A stretch of 39,482 bases of DNA from Aneurinibacillus terranovensis DSM 18919 (GTDB lineage Bacteria > Bacillota > Bacilli > Aneurinibacillales > Aneurinibacillaceae), in the NCBI RefSeq assembly GCF_000430625.1, contig NZ_AUMJ01000056.1, positions 1-39,482 of the forward strand, written 5' to 3'. This document shows, one piece after another, positions 6,876 through 15,165 of this stretch. The first letter of the stretch is position 1; every line of letters starts with the position of its first letter. Under the pieces are notes generated by a model. It ran no database searches, had not been told where the DNA came from, and was given only the letters and a program-made list of their open reading frames with translations. Made by a program: the position numbers and the translations under genes.

Positions 6876-8057
6876 CTATATTATTGCTGCGTCAATTGCA
6901 TCGCGCCATCTGATGAGATGTGCCGGTCGAATTTGTATATCTTGATCATAAATTTGTCTAGCTATTGCTATTGCTGCATCCAGTCTTCCCTTTAAAAGCT
7001 CTAGTCTTTGTTCATCATTCATTCCCTTTAGAGCTTCTAATTCTTCATAACGTTTTTCTAAAAAATAATATCTCGCTCTATCATTCCAACTATAAGCAAC
7101 TTGGTGATAAAATGTAGAGTTTTGATGACTGGTTAAACCATTTATATTTTGATTACTATATATAAGCTGAGCTCGATCCTGCGGGAATTTCATAGATACT
7201 TCTGGTATATAAATAAATCTTTCACGCCTGGAATCCTCATCTCTGCCTTCGAGTTCAAGGGTAAAGTTTTGTTCATTAAAGGATTCTAACCAGCAAATTC
7301 CTGCGCTAAATCCCGATGAACCAAATGCACTTGCAAAAATGCCCATTCCATCTATAAATCCGTTAATAACAGGTTTTCTAAACTCGGACAACTCTTTAGT
7401 AAACGCTAAGAATGCCGCCAACTCTGGAGCACCACTTATTCTATCTGCTAGTCCTTCTGCTAAAATATAATAACCATCAACATTAAGGCCACGATAGTCT
7501 TGTATAATCTTTTGTCGACTCGATTCGTTTGTAAGCTCAGCGATGCTAATACAAATTGTAGCGTAGATAGGTTCCTCGAATCCCATTTCTTCTTTAATTT
7601 CAATTGATTTTTGTGCAAGCTGTAAATTAACATCATACCATGGAGAGTTTACTGTTTTAGCTACGAAGTAAGGGGAGAGCAAGATATTTGCTTCTAATTC
7701 TACCTGAGTACTTAAAACGTTTGTAACGAATTCCTCTACAAAGCCCCCTGCATGTTCATGTGTAAAATCATCAGGGATTAAAGGATCTATCTCAGGGCAA
7801 TAATTAAGCTTCTTATATGTAGCTTTTTCAATACATAGTCTGTGTTCTAACTTAGCGGTATTCGGATCAACCATCAGAAATTTTATACCGCCAGCATTCC
7901 GTTTTTCCTTAACCTTCCCCCACACCTTGTAAAAATTCGTTGCTAAATTCGCGTCCATTATTACACCGTCAAATTCCGGATAGTTATTTATATACTTGAA
8001 CTCATTATTTAACATTCTGGCAATAAAGACCGGTCGCTCAAACCCTGGCAAGTTCAT
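6876..8057 (-). CDS. TIM-barrel-like protein of unknown function, second gene of the cassette
   Basis: I do not recognise this 393-residue protein with confidence. The alternation of short hydrophobic strands ending in acidic or polar residues suggests a TIM barrel: FDGVIMDA, IKFLMVDP, PIYATICISI, VDGYYILAEG, KPVINGFIDGMG and SAGICWLESF. It resembles TGT-like or glycosidase-like barrels, but no CxCxxC zinc site is present. The C-terminal 80 residues are helical. There is no signal peptide or membrane segment. It overlaps the upstream nuclease gene by 20 bp and shares its promoter and terminator, so the two are probably co-translated and functionally linked. The DNA is visibly more AT-rich than the tail genes, suggesting separate acquisition. 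Confidence 0.7.
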   Translation of the reverse strand: MNLPGFERPVFIARMLNNEFKYINNYPEFDGVIMDANLATNFYKVWGKVKEKRNAGGIKFLMVDPNTAKLEHRLCIEKATYKKLNYCPEIDPLIPDDFTHEHAGGFVEEFVTNVLSTQVELEANILLSPYFVAKTVNSPWYDVNLQLAQKSIEIKEEMGFEEPIYATICISIAELTNESSRQKIIQDYRGLNVDGYYILAEGLADRISGAPELAAFLAFTKELSEFRKPVINGFIDGMGIFASAFGSSGFSAGICWLESFNEQNFTLELEGRDEDSRRERFIYIPEVSMKFPQDRAQLIYSNQNINGLTSHQNSTFYHQVAYSWNDRARYYFLEKRYEELEALKGMNDEQRLELLKGRLDAAIAIARQIYDQDIQIRPAHLIRWRDAIDAAII

Positions 8058-8757
8058 TTATATTTTCCCCTTCCCCTATAAACATCTCAATATTAGGGCG
8101 CATTCTTCTCCATATAGCCTCATGTGCGAGAAATTTTATATTTTCGTTTAATGGTTTACGATATCTTGACTTCCAAATAATTTTAGCGGAATCTGTTTTC
8201 ATATCTACAGTTATAAGACCAATATTATTTCTCTTTAAACGTTCACATTCGACACGATGCCCATATTCTTTAAGTAAAGCGACATACGTTCGATTTGCAT
8301 AACTTTGATAACGTTTAGCTTGTTGAGTAGCCGCGATCCATGCTTCTTTTTTTGCTTCTACAGCGATGACTTCGGATGCTAAAGGAACAATGTTGTTAAT
8401 CTTACGATAAGTATTACCTTCCGTCTCAACAATGAAATGACCTTCAATTAATTTATTAATAAGATTTCTTTTTAAGTAGGGCGTAGAGTAAGAAAAGCGC
8501 TTCTTAATTTTTTTAAGCTGTGTTCCTTTGTTATCCTCAGTAATAAAACGAAGCAATTCCGCAAGAACCTCATTTTTAATACTGTCGTATTGATTATTTC
8601 TAATCCGTTGGATAACTTTGTCTAGATTTATTTTTACTGCAACAACGTCCGCAACACCGTGTCCAGCTCCACCTACAGATACTTCTGTAAAGGTAAAGTA
8701 GCCCATGTCACTGAAGTATTTTTCGATTATAGGAATCATATCGGCTTCCTGGACCAT
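8038..8757 (-). CDS. Predicted PD-(D/E)XK nuclease-like protein with internal winged helix, first gene of the cassette
   Basis: The 239-residue protein has the elements of a restriction-endonuclease fold: GVADVVAV with D37, then EVIAVEAKK with the E134-x-K136 pair, then a helix WIAATQQAKRYQSYA and strand TYVALL. Between the two halves (about 55-120) lies an insert resembling a winged helix, with QLKKIKKRF and YLKRNLINKLIEGHFIVE. The family is not recognised by name. The start is the ATG at 8757, because GGGAGGGGTG lies directly upstream and a promoter lies at 8778-8805; the frame opens earlier at 8841, but that would place the promoter inside the gene. Expected substrate is DNA, by fold only. 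It is the first gene of a two-gene operon. Confidence 0.7.
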   Translation of the reverse strand: MVQEADMIPIIEKYFSDMGYFTFTEVSVGGAGHGVADVVAVKINLDKVIQRIRNNQYDSIKNEVLAELLRFITEDNKGTQLKKIKKRFSYSTPYLKRNLINKLIEGHFIVETEGNTYRKINNIVPLASEVIAVEAKKEAWIAATQQAKRYQSYANRTYVALLKEYGHRVECERLKRNNIGLITVDMKTDSAKIIWKSRYRKPLNENIKFLAHEAIWRRMRPNIEMFIGEGENINELARV

Positions 8758-8777
8758 TTCACACCCCTCCCGACAAC

Positions 8778-8805
8778 ATAATAAACGAGCACTCATGGTT
8801 GTCAA
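8778..8805 (-). promoter_or_regulatory. Strong SigA-type promoter of the nuclease/TIM-barrel cassette
   Basis: On the minus strand a perfect -35 TTGACA (8800-8805), a 16-bp spacer and -10 TATTAT (8778-8783) lie about 20 bp before the start codon. It implies expression independent of the phage late operon, including in the lysogen. Confidence 0.75.
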
Positions 8806-8850
8806 TAGTTTAATTCTCCGCTGGGAAAATAATACCTTCATGTTAAAAAC

Positions 8851-8880
8851 AAAAAACCCACCAACCTAGCGCCGATGGGC
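8851..8880 (-). terminator. Terminator after the 42-residue membrane peptide gene
   Basis: Stem CCCATC/GGTGGG (8874-8879 with 8857-8862) is followed on the minus strand by TTTTTTG. It separates the small upstream gene from the nuclease cassette. Confidence 0.75.
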
Positions 8881-8899
8881 TTTTGCAGAAAAAATATCT

Positions 8900-9028
8900 T
8901 CAAAAACTAATTGAAAACAGTAAAACTAACAGCGTAATAATTAGTGGAATAAGGAATGCTCGTAACTCAACAACTTCATTTCCGATAACTATACAAACCA
9001 AAATACCAAAAGCAACAATTTCATCCAT
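8900..9028 (-). CDS. Small hydrophobic membrane peptide (42 aa)
   Basis: An ATG at 9028 with AGAGGAT upstream opens a 42-codon frame. Two hydrophobic stretches, VAFGILVCIVIG and AFLIPLIITLLVLLFSIS, are separated by the short charged segment NEVVELR. It lies between the terminator of the LLH holin gene and its own terminator, so it is a separate transcript or a read-through product. Position next to the lysis module suggests a lysis accessory or inhibitor, but a toxin peptide is equally possible. No homology is recognised. Confidence 0.6.
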   Translation of the reverse strand: MDEIVAFGILVCIVIGNEVVELRAFLIPLIITLLVLLFSISF

Positions 9029-9091
9029 AATCGATTCTATCCTCTTTTCATATATTTTTTGTTGTTTCTATTCTCTTTTGATCTGTACGAC

Positions 9092-9129
9092 AAAAAAAGA
9101 CCGCCACCCGATAAAGGGCAGCGGTCTTT
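9092..9129 (-). terminator. Terminator of the late/lysis operon
   Basis: A 9-bp stem AAAGACCGC/GCGGTCTTT (9096-9104 with 9121-9129) is followed by TTTT on the minus strand. It closes the long late transcript right behind the LLH-type holin gene. Confidence 0.9.
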
Positions 9130-9135
9130 CATCAT

Positions 9136-9684
9136 TTAAGGCGTTGGAACTGAAGGAATTGACTGTGATTGCGCAGTTTCTTGGGCCGGGGCAGTGGTGT
9201 CCGTAGTCGGGGCTGCCGGCACGTATGCGGTTGGAGCGACATCTGTAACTGCCGTCTGAACCACCGGCGTGCCCACCAACTGATTCACCTGGTCTTTCCC
9301 GCGCAGCACATATTTCTCCACCATTTGTGCCACAATACCTTCAATTGGGCCCAACAACTGTGCCGCTTCATCTTTGAGTGGCCCGAGGTTTTTCAGTACG
9401 TCCTCGATAACCGCCTGCTTGATAGCTTCGGCTGTTTCCGGAGTGAAAAGATTGTGCTGTTTCAAACCAATGACCACCCGGCTATTTGCATCCTGAACAG
9501 CCGTTTCCGTCAAGCGTTCAATGGTGTCGATGATAGGATTCACCTTTGCTGCGATGCTCGGCGTCGTGTGTTTGGAAACAGCATCCTCAAGTTTTTTAGC
9601 CGCGCTACGCAAAAGTACGCCGCCGATTCCGAGAATTAGTGCAGCCAGAATGGTTTGAGTGAGTGAGTAGATTTGATCGTACAT
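9136..9684 (-). CDS. Phage holin, LLH family
   Basis: This 182-residue protein has one N-terminal membrane segment (about 9-27, QTILAALILGIGGVLL), a helical domain (about 30-125) and a low-complexity Ala/Pro/Thr/Gln tail (about 140-182). That layout matches the LLH-type (superfamily 6) phage holins, which sit in the membrane and help release the endolysin. The RBS is GGGGGA before the ATG at 9684. It is the last gene of the late operon, 2 bp after the endolysin-like gene, and is followed by a strong terminator. With a second, multi-span holin just upstream, the prophage carries two holin-type proteins. Confidence 0.8.
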   Translation of the reverse strand: MYDQIYSLTQTILAALILGIGGVLLRSAAKKLEDAVSKHTTPSIAAKVNPIIDTIERLTETAVQDANSRVVIGLKQHNLFTPETAEAIKQAVIEDVLKNLGPLKDEAAQLLGPIEGIVAQMVEKYVLRGKDQVNQLVGTPVVQTAVTDVAPTAYVPAAPTTDTTAPAQETAQSQSIPSVPTP

Positions 9685-9686
9685 AA

Positions 9687-10586
9687 TTATTTTCCCCCTT
9701 TGATCAAGTCATAGAAATTGTTCATTGTAGCCGCTAAAATTTCGATTGTCACTGGCTCTCCAGGCTTGTGGTCATCTTTGAAAACCTTGTTTGCTTTCGC
9801 TTGAGCAATAGCTGTTACTCGCCAATCTTCGGTTTGATTTGGTGCTGCAGGTTTCGGCCTGGCCAATATATTCGCCTGGATAGCGTTCAATTGTGCCAGC
9901 GTAGCCTGCTGCCAGTCCCACCAGCTGACGTGGGAGAGCCCGGCCTTTTTGGATAGTTGGATAAATGCTGCCATGTCTCCCGGCTGTGCCCCGGCATACG
10001 CCTGTCCGCTAGGCGCGATAGGCTTTCCATATTTTTTGTATGAAGCAATCGATGCATTGAACGCTACAGCCACGTTCCAGCCCATCTCCGCCCAGTAAAT
10101 CTGTGGCATCATCACATCCACAAACTTGTTGTATTCAGTGAATGGGACCTCCGGATGGTAGTCGGCAATGGCGAAGGAGGAAAGGCCAATCAGTACATTC
10201 GGATGCTTTGCCCTCAGCATTTGGCCGAACTGCGCCACCCGGGACGCTTTGCCTTTCACGTCAATCTCCGCATCCAAGACAATCCAATCCGCACCCGCTT
10301 CAATGGCCTGGCAGCAGGCGTCAACTTCCCCTGCCACGTCCGTGAGATATTGATATATCCAGCCGCCTACGATGATTCCGGCTGCTTTGAAGGGGCCGAC
10401 AAGCCGTTTAAACTGCGCCATATATGCCTGACTGTTCGGGTCCCCCACCAGGCTGCCGTTTGCAAACTTGATGAGCACCCCGTGTATGCCCCTAGCCTTC
10501 GCTTCTGCAATCATTTGCTGCACGTTACCCCCATGAATTTTGTCTGCTTGCCAGATCCACATGTGTGTGCCGTCGTAAATGTTCAT
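9687..10586 (-). CDS. Glycoside-hydrolase-like (GH25-type barrel) endolysin
   Basis: The 299-residue protein opens with a barrel strand YDGTHMWIWQADKIHGG and contains GVLIKFANG, GWIYQYL, DWIVLDAEID and VDVMMPQIYW. These are the strands of a lysozyme-like/GH25-related TIM barrel, with the acidic pair DAE (about 117-119) as likely catalytic residues. A helical tail (about 250-299, TEDWRVTAIAQAKANKVF) may bind the wall. There is no signal peptide, as expected for an endolysin exported by a holin. It sits between two holin genes, which supports a role in host wall lysis. The exact bond cleaved is not certain. Confidence 0.75.
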   Translation of the reverse strand: MNIYDGTHMWIWQADKIHGGNVQQMIAEAKARGIHGVLIKFANGSLVGDPNSQAYMAQFKRLVGPFKAAGIIVGGWIYQYLTDVAGEVDACCQAIEAGADWIVLDAEIDVKGKASRVAQFGQMLRAKHPNVLIGLSSFAIADYHPEVPFTEYNKFVDVMMPQIYWAEMGWNVAVAFNASIASYKKYGKPIAPSGQAYAGAQPGDMAAFIQLSKKAGLSHVSWWDWQQATLAQLNAIQANILARPKPAAPNQTEDWRVTAIAQAKANKVFKDDHKPGEPVTIEILAATMNNFYDLIKGGK

Positions 10587-10604
10587 TGTTTTGTCTTCCT
10601 CCTC

Positions 10605-11033
10605 TTACGCCCCGCGTTTCCGCTTAGGCTTTGTTTCGTCTTCGGCGCGATTCTTGATTTGAATTAATGCATTCTTTAATGCAGCCGGAAATGGTAGCCC
10701 GGCCCGGGCGATATTTTCTGCGAGTGAAAGCCCTTCATTGGCGATATAAAACCATATGGCGGTATTCCGGAGTAGCCCGGGCGAATTCAGGGCAATGTCT
10801 AACTTGTGTGCCACCGTGACCACAGTTAAAATCAAAAATTTCTTCCCAATCCCTCGAAATCCGGTCGAACTTGATAATCGTTTCTCTATCCAGGCCGCGT
10901 AAAATCCGGTCACATAATCAATCACAATCATGTAGACCAACACATCCAGAAGTGGTGGCCACCCGCCGAAAAAATATGTGAGGACTGCCCCTATACCGCC
11001 AGTAATCCATTTGAAAATTGTCTCTTTTTCCAT
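10605..11033 (-). CDS. Phage holin, toxin-secretion/lysis family (Phage_holin_4)
   Basis: Starting at the ATG at 11033 (RBS GGGGTGAGGGAG), the product is 142 residues, the usual length of the Cph1/TcdE-type holins. It shows hydrophobic helices at about 8-24 (TGGIGAVLTYFFGG), 28-45 (LLDVLVYMIVIDYVTGFYAAW) and 62-80, followed by the family-typical segment NEGLSLAENIARAGLPFP and a basic tail KPKRKRGA. The frame runs upstream to 11282 but that part overlaps the preceding gene and its terminator, so it is not used. It opens the holin-endolysin-holin lysis cassette. Confidence 0.88.
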   Translation of the reverse strand: MEKETIFKWITGGIGAVLTYFFGGWPPLLDVLVYMIVIDYVTGFYAAWIEKRLSSSTGFRGIGKKFLILTVVTVAHKLDIALNSPGLLRNTAIWFYIANEGLSLAENIARAGLPFPAALKNALIQIKNRAEDETKPKRKRGA

Positions 11034-11072
11034 CCCCTCAACTCCCTCACCCCCTTTTGGGGAATATAAAAA

Positions 11073-11091
11073 GGAGCCACAGTGTGACTCC
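11073..11091 (-). terminator. Hairpin terminator between hydrolase and lysis genes
   Basis: Stem GGAGTCAC/GTGGCTCC is followed on the minus strand by TTTTTAT. It begins directly after the stop codon of the cysteine hydrolase gene, so it may lower expression of the lysis cassette relative to the tail genes. Confidence 0.75.
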
Positions 11092-11553
11092 TCATGAAAC
11101 CTTCTGCAATTCAATCGACTTCGCCAGCTCCCCTGGCGTACACGAAAAAGCTGCAAGGTATATCCCTGTGGCAGCAAACATCCGAGCCGCCGTTTCAGAG
11201 CAATCAAACCGACTAGGATCGTTCCGGATCCTCCGGCCAAACAAAAGATGCAGACCGTTCGTAATGACCTGCACCCTGTCATATGGCGTATTCAACTTGC
11301 TGTGTAGAAAAGCATCCATCGCGTCCATTTGAGAGAAGGTCAGCTCTCCCCGGTACCGAAACACGTCATATTCGTCCGGCGTATAGTGCATGTGTTTCAC
11401 CTGCAAGGGAACACGCCAGTCTGTTTCCGCGATGTGCCACTCATCCAACACGATAGCAACGTGGCTGTATTGCGAATGCGTCACGTCCTCAATCGTCTGG
11501 CTCACCAACGATTTTCCACGAACAAAAAGGAGGTCATAGCGTTTTAGTTTCAT
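11092..11553 (-). CDS. YiiX/NlpC-P60-like permuted cysteine hydrolase
   Basis: The 153-residue protein matches permuted papain-like (YiiX/YebB-type) hydrolases. The N-terminal motif YDLLFVRG is followed by SHVAIV with the candidate catalytic His-31. The candidate nucleophile Cys-118 appears later in RFDCSE. Such enzymes cleave amide or thioester bonds, often in peptidoglycan or lipids. It lies between tail-fibre and lysis genes in the late operon, so it could be a virion or lysis-associated wall hydrolase. There is no signal peptide. Start ATG 11553 has RBS GTAGGAGGT. Confidence 0.75.
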   Translation of the reverse strand: MKLKRYDLLFVRGKSLVSQTIEDVTHSQYSHVAIVLDEWHIAETDWRVPLQVKHMHYTPDEYDVFRYRGELTFSQMDAMDAFLHSKLNTPYDRVQVITNGLHLLFGRRIRNDPSRFDCSETAARMFAATGIYLAAFSCTPGELAKSIELQKVS

Positions 11554-11565
11554 ACGCTCGACCTC

Positions 11566-12189
11566 CTACGGGGTTGTTGGTGCTGTCGTTTGCAGGTTCG
11601 AAAAGTCAATGGCGATCGATTCAACCTTTTCCGGCGAATCCGTTGTATCAGCTTTAATTTGTTCCTCAATACTCCTGAAACGAGCAAGATACGCCAACTC
11701 CATATCACGAAGGTCAGACGCAAGCTGCTTGAATTGCATCTCATCAAGATTGACAATACTTCCATCTGCCGCTCGCCACGGCACTGGCCACTTGGCGATA
11801 CCGTTCGCGTTCATGAGTAATTGCTTTTGCATCTCTGCCCAAGCTTCCTGTGTCGCAGAGTACAGGATAGGAGTACCCGATGCGGAAGAGGTAAATGGCA
11901 TAGCGAGAGCTGTGTAATAAGCGTTGGTTAGCTCGGTGAGTTTCGCGTCTTTTTCGCGTTGTAAGAGGACAGTGTCCGCATCAGGTTTGCGTGTCAGCAT
12001 CCCGTTTGACACTACGTACAGGTCTGCGTTAGCAAACGCATCCTTTACTGCAGCATCTGCATCATCCTCTGAAAATGGCCCGAGGACAGCGCATCCATCG
12101 GGAATGTTTGTCCATTCTTCGGCTGAACCAAGATAAGGTGCGCCGTAGATTTCCCCTGTTGATTTTGTATATAAAAACCAATAATTCAT
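11566..12189 (-). CDS. Tail-fibre-associated protein (DUF4376/XkdW-like)
   Basis: This 207-residue protein starts MNYWFLYTKSTGEIYGAPYL. It ends with a helical domain (about 85-185) containing REKDAKLTELTNAYYTALA, typical of small proteins that follow tail-fibre genes in Gram-positive prophages. The C-terminus is a short Thr/Pro tail. It is 15 bp behind the tail fibre gene, with RBS AAAGGAGGG. Likely a tail-fibre assembly or tip protein; the exact role is inferred from position. Confidence 0.7.
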   Translation of the reverse strand: MNYWFLYTKSTGEIYGAPYLGSAEEWTNIPDGCAVLGPFSEDDADAAVKDAFANADLYVVSNGMLTRKPDADTVLLQREKDAKLTELTNAYYTALAMPFTSSASGTPILYSATQEAWAEMQKQLLMNANGIAKWPVPWRAADGSIVNLDEMQFKQLASDLRDMELAYLARFRSIEEQIKADTTDSPEKVESIAIDFSNLQTTAPTTP

Positions 12190-12204
12190 CGTTCATCCCT
12201 CCTT

Positions 12205-15165
12205 TTATGAGCCTATGGCAAGCCATTGGAAGTACGTGTTTTGCGCAACAGTTGAACCAATAGTAACAGAGAACTGAGTTGTTGTAGGATTGTAAGCTGC
12301 TATCCACATTTTATCTGATCCGCTAACAGTAGATGCAAGGCTAGCAAAAACAATGGGAGCAGATGTATAAATAGTCGGGAATGTGATGGTAGTAGACACT
12401 ACTCCATTTGCTACAGTAGTAATAACACCTCCTCCACTCTGAATCTTATACCCGCCGGATAAAATTTGGGCAATGTTGTTCATCTGCTGCCATGTAATTG
12501 CGCCCGTTCCCGGTGGTGCAGTATATATGCTTGGAGGGTATCCGTCATACCTTGTAACTAGAGCTTGTGCGGACTTACTTGTATCATAGCGATACCAGTT
12601 ACCTGATACCGAGTCATAATAGCAATTTGATGTTAACCAAGTAGTACCAATCCCACCTATACGCATGTCTCCGACCGTAGAAACTAAATTTACCCCACCA
12701 GAAAAAGGTAGGCCGGTAGGTGATAAGTTTTCAATAAATGCACCTTTCCCAATCGAAACCTTGTCAGGAAGTGTTCCCGGATAGTTCCTCATCCCTCCCC
12801 AATCCTGCGCCGCATACAACGCCTGTACCTGTTCGGATGTCGGGATTACATCTGTGATAATCGGGAAGTCGATGGTTCCGTTACATTGATTTCCTCCTGT
12901 CGTTTGTAAGCCTATATATACTTTTTGTGCATCAGTAATAGTTTCGCTATTTACTAAGGAAACTTGTTGCAAAGTTCCTCCGTTTATGGCGTACCAAAGG
13001 TACATATTCCCCGCTACAGGGTCGTCAAGCCATGCGACAAAAAGGGTATCTCCTGCATCAAATACTATCGGTGGCGTTTCTAAGTTCTTTTGCGTGCTTC
13101 CTTTTGGGTACTTAGCAAAACGAATAACGCCACTAGGCTGCATATATTGAATCCACCTTCGCTGGCTTGATACAGCTAAATCTGCTTCGGAATACAGCAC
13201 TCTTATCCCATCGGTACTTATGAATGTGGAACTTGCTTGTTCAGGTTTCCACACCAACGCCCCAAAATATCGGCTAGGCAACGGACTTCCAAGCGCATAA
13301 CTCAACGAATCCGCCTGTCGTGTCGCACTGGATGTGGTGCTGTCGTTGCGGACATAGGTCGTGGCATAGGCTTTTTGTTCGATTTGAGCCGCATCAAATA
13401 TAAAGGTTCCTGCATCATGTACCCTAAATTGAAAAAATACATACGGATTAGACGACAAGGTTGATGGTGATACCGCCTGTTTACTGTACCTAGTAACTTG
13501 TGTTGTTCCACTTATGGGTGTCGTATTAGAAGGACTCGTATTATTTCCGAAGTCTATATGAATATCTGCTCCACCAGAACCGACACCATTGGTGGAGATA
13601 AAACCGGAAAAAGTATATGTTGTAGAAGTAGAATATCCAGTTCCTTGATTGAATAATTCCCCGTTAATTCCGCTCGCCACTCCAACCGCACTTACACTAT
13701 AATTCCCACTAATCGGATTCGTGCCTGTCAATCCCCATGCGACTCGGCTATCACCGCCAATATTCCACCCATCTGCAAAAGGAGCCGTAACCTGTGCGCT
13801 TTTAATTACAACGCCTGTGTCTCCACCAACGCCAATGAGAAAACCTCCTGTAAGCGAAGTATCTGTAGCTGTGAGGGTTTGAAGAAGCGTTCCATTCGTT
13901 CCGGTTCCGCTGTAGAGTTTGGCTGTGAGTCCACCGCTTGGTGTGATGGATAATGTAATGGTATAGGTTGTGGATGCAGAAATGGTTTGAGCGACGGATG
14001 TTAATGTTGTATATCCTCCGGATATAAGTTTTTCGATATAAAAACTATTTGCAGTACACGTGGCGTAATAACCATTGTTTAGGTTTACTGTTAAACCTAA
14101 ATGAGCAAGAACAGTTCCACCACTAGCAGGAGTTGTAAAAGTAGCCTGTACTGTTTGTGTTAAAGCTGTTCCATTACTACCTGTTAATGGCTTCCATGCA
14201 CTATTACCTGCGGTTATAAGCGATGCACTCGCCCCACTCGTAGCCCCGCTCGCCCCAAAGGTGAAACTCCCCGCTTGTACTGTCCAAGAAGCCGCTGTAC
14301 TTCCGCTATAACTCGTCAACGGATCACTGAATACCGTAGCCGTACCCGTGACCGTTTCAAAGTCGCTGTTGTAGACAAGGTTCGTTGTCGCTTCCTCAAT
14401 AAACGCACCCTGCCCAAACTTGCCCATTTCTGTGCGTAGGACGTTGTACGGAACCGGTGAAAGATCCTTTTTCGTTGCATTCGATGCACGGCTGAATGAC
14501 TGTCTGGATGGGTCGAGTAGGTTCGGGAAGCCGTTCGCAACCGTCAACGTTCCATCCTGTGCAATACGTGTGCCCGCTCCTGCTTTCACTCCGCCGATGT
14601 TATTTCCGGATGGTGGGGCGAGAGATACCGTTTCCTGGTTGGTTCCCGGTGTGGTTTGGATGCCGGCTCCGGGCTGGACGTAGGTACCGTTTTTGATTGC
14701 GGTATAGGCAGGGTCGGTATTGGCTACTTTCTGTGCCAATGCATTTGTAATAGTCGCAGCAAAATTCGCATCATCCCCAAGTGCATCCGCGAGTTCTTTG
14801 AGTGTATCCAGCGCACCGGGGGCACCGGCGATTAGATCGGCGATAGCCTGCCGCACTGTATCCAGCCGTGCAATGTCATCATCCGCGACCGGCGCAGCAA
14901 CCTTTGCCCGGCCGTTTGCGTCACGGACCATCAAAGAGTCTGGGGTAACACCAGGGGTGGCCTCATCCAGTGCACTGTTGGCTGATTCTATGCCATCCTC
15001 CATATGGTTCATCCGCTCCGCTGTCACTCGCGTTCCGGATTGCACAGCTTCAAACAGCAGTCGGCCAGTTTGCGGGTCCACTTTCTGTTTTCCTGTCGTT
15101 GGATCGATTATCGGCTTCGATAAATCTATGATTTCATCCAACCACTGTTGTTTTGTGTATGGCAT
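12205..15165 (-). CDS. Tail fibre/receptor-binding protein
   Basis: The 986-residue protein begins with a helical attachment region (about 1-90, LDEIIDLSKP and RVTAERMNHMEDGIE). A short collagen-free shaft follows (about 90-220). Next comes a long Gly/Ser/Thr-rich beta region (about 230-800) with LamG-like jelly-roll features (EEATTNLVYNSDFE, VTAPFADGWNIGGDSR, FSGFIST). The C-terminal domain (about 830-986) ends WLAIGS and resembles a trimeric tip or H-type lectin, with FPTIYTSAPIVFASL. It would bind the host surface. It lies at the end of the baseplate gene cluster. Codon use and repetitive sequence hint at mosaic exchange. Confidence 0.85.
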   Translation of the reverse strand: MPYTKQQWLDEIIDLSKPIIDPTTGKQKVDPQTGRLLFEAVQSGTRVTAERMNHMEDGIESANSALDEATPGVTPDSLMVRDANGRAKVAAPVADDDIARLDTVRQAIADLIAGAPGALDTLKELADALGDDANFAATITNALAQKVANTDPAYTAIKNGTYVQPGAGIQTTPGTNQETVSLAPPSGNNIGGVKAGAGTRIAQDGTLTVANGFPNLLDPSRQSFSRASNATKKDLSPVPYNVLRTEMGKFGQGAFIEEATTNLVYNSDFETVTGTATVFSDPLTSYSGSTAASWTVQAGSFTFGASGATSGASASLITAGNSAWKPLTGSNGTALTQTVQATFTTPASGGTVLAHLGLTVNLNNGYYATCTANSFYIEKLISGGYTTLTSVAQTISASTTYTITLSITPSGGLTAKLYSGTGTNGTLLQTLTATDTSLTGGFLIGVGGDTGVVIKSAQVTAPFADGWNIGGDSRVAWGLTGTNPISGNYSVSAVGVASGINGELFNQGTGYSTSTTYTFSGFISTNGVGSGGADIHIDFGNNTSPSNTTPISGTTQVTRYSKQAVSPSTLSSNPYVFFQFRVHDAGTFIFDAAQIEQKAYATTYVRNDSTTSSATRQADSLSYALGSPLPSRYFGALVWKPEQASSTFISTDGIRVLYSEADLAVSSQRRWIQYMQPSGVIRFAKYPKGSTQKNLETPPIVFDAGDTLFVAWLDDPVAGNMYLWYAINGGTLQQVSLVNSETITDAQKVYIGLQTTGGNQCNGTIDFPIITDVIPTSEQVQALYAAQDWGGMRNYPGTLPDKVSIGKGAFIENLSPTGLPFSGGVNLVSTVGDMRIGGIGTTWLTSNCYYDSVSGNWYRYDTSKSAQALVTRYDGYPPSIYTAPPGTGAITWQQMNNIAQILSGGYKIQSGGGVITTVANGVVSTTITFPTIYTSAPIVFASLASTVSGSDKMWIAAYNPTTTQFSVTIGSTVAQNTYFQWLAIGS

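Noticed and set aside
6876-8057. Identification of the TIM-barrel-like protein as a DpdA-type tRNA-guanine transglycosylase
   Set aside because: The zinc-binding cysteines expected for that family are absent and no other dpd genes are near.
8883-9206. 107-codon plus-strand frame
   Set aside because: It crosses the strong lysis terminator and is antisense to the 42-residue membrane peptide and to the holin tail.
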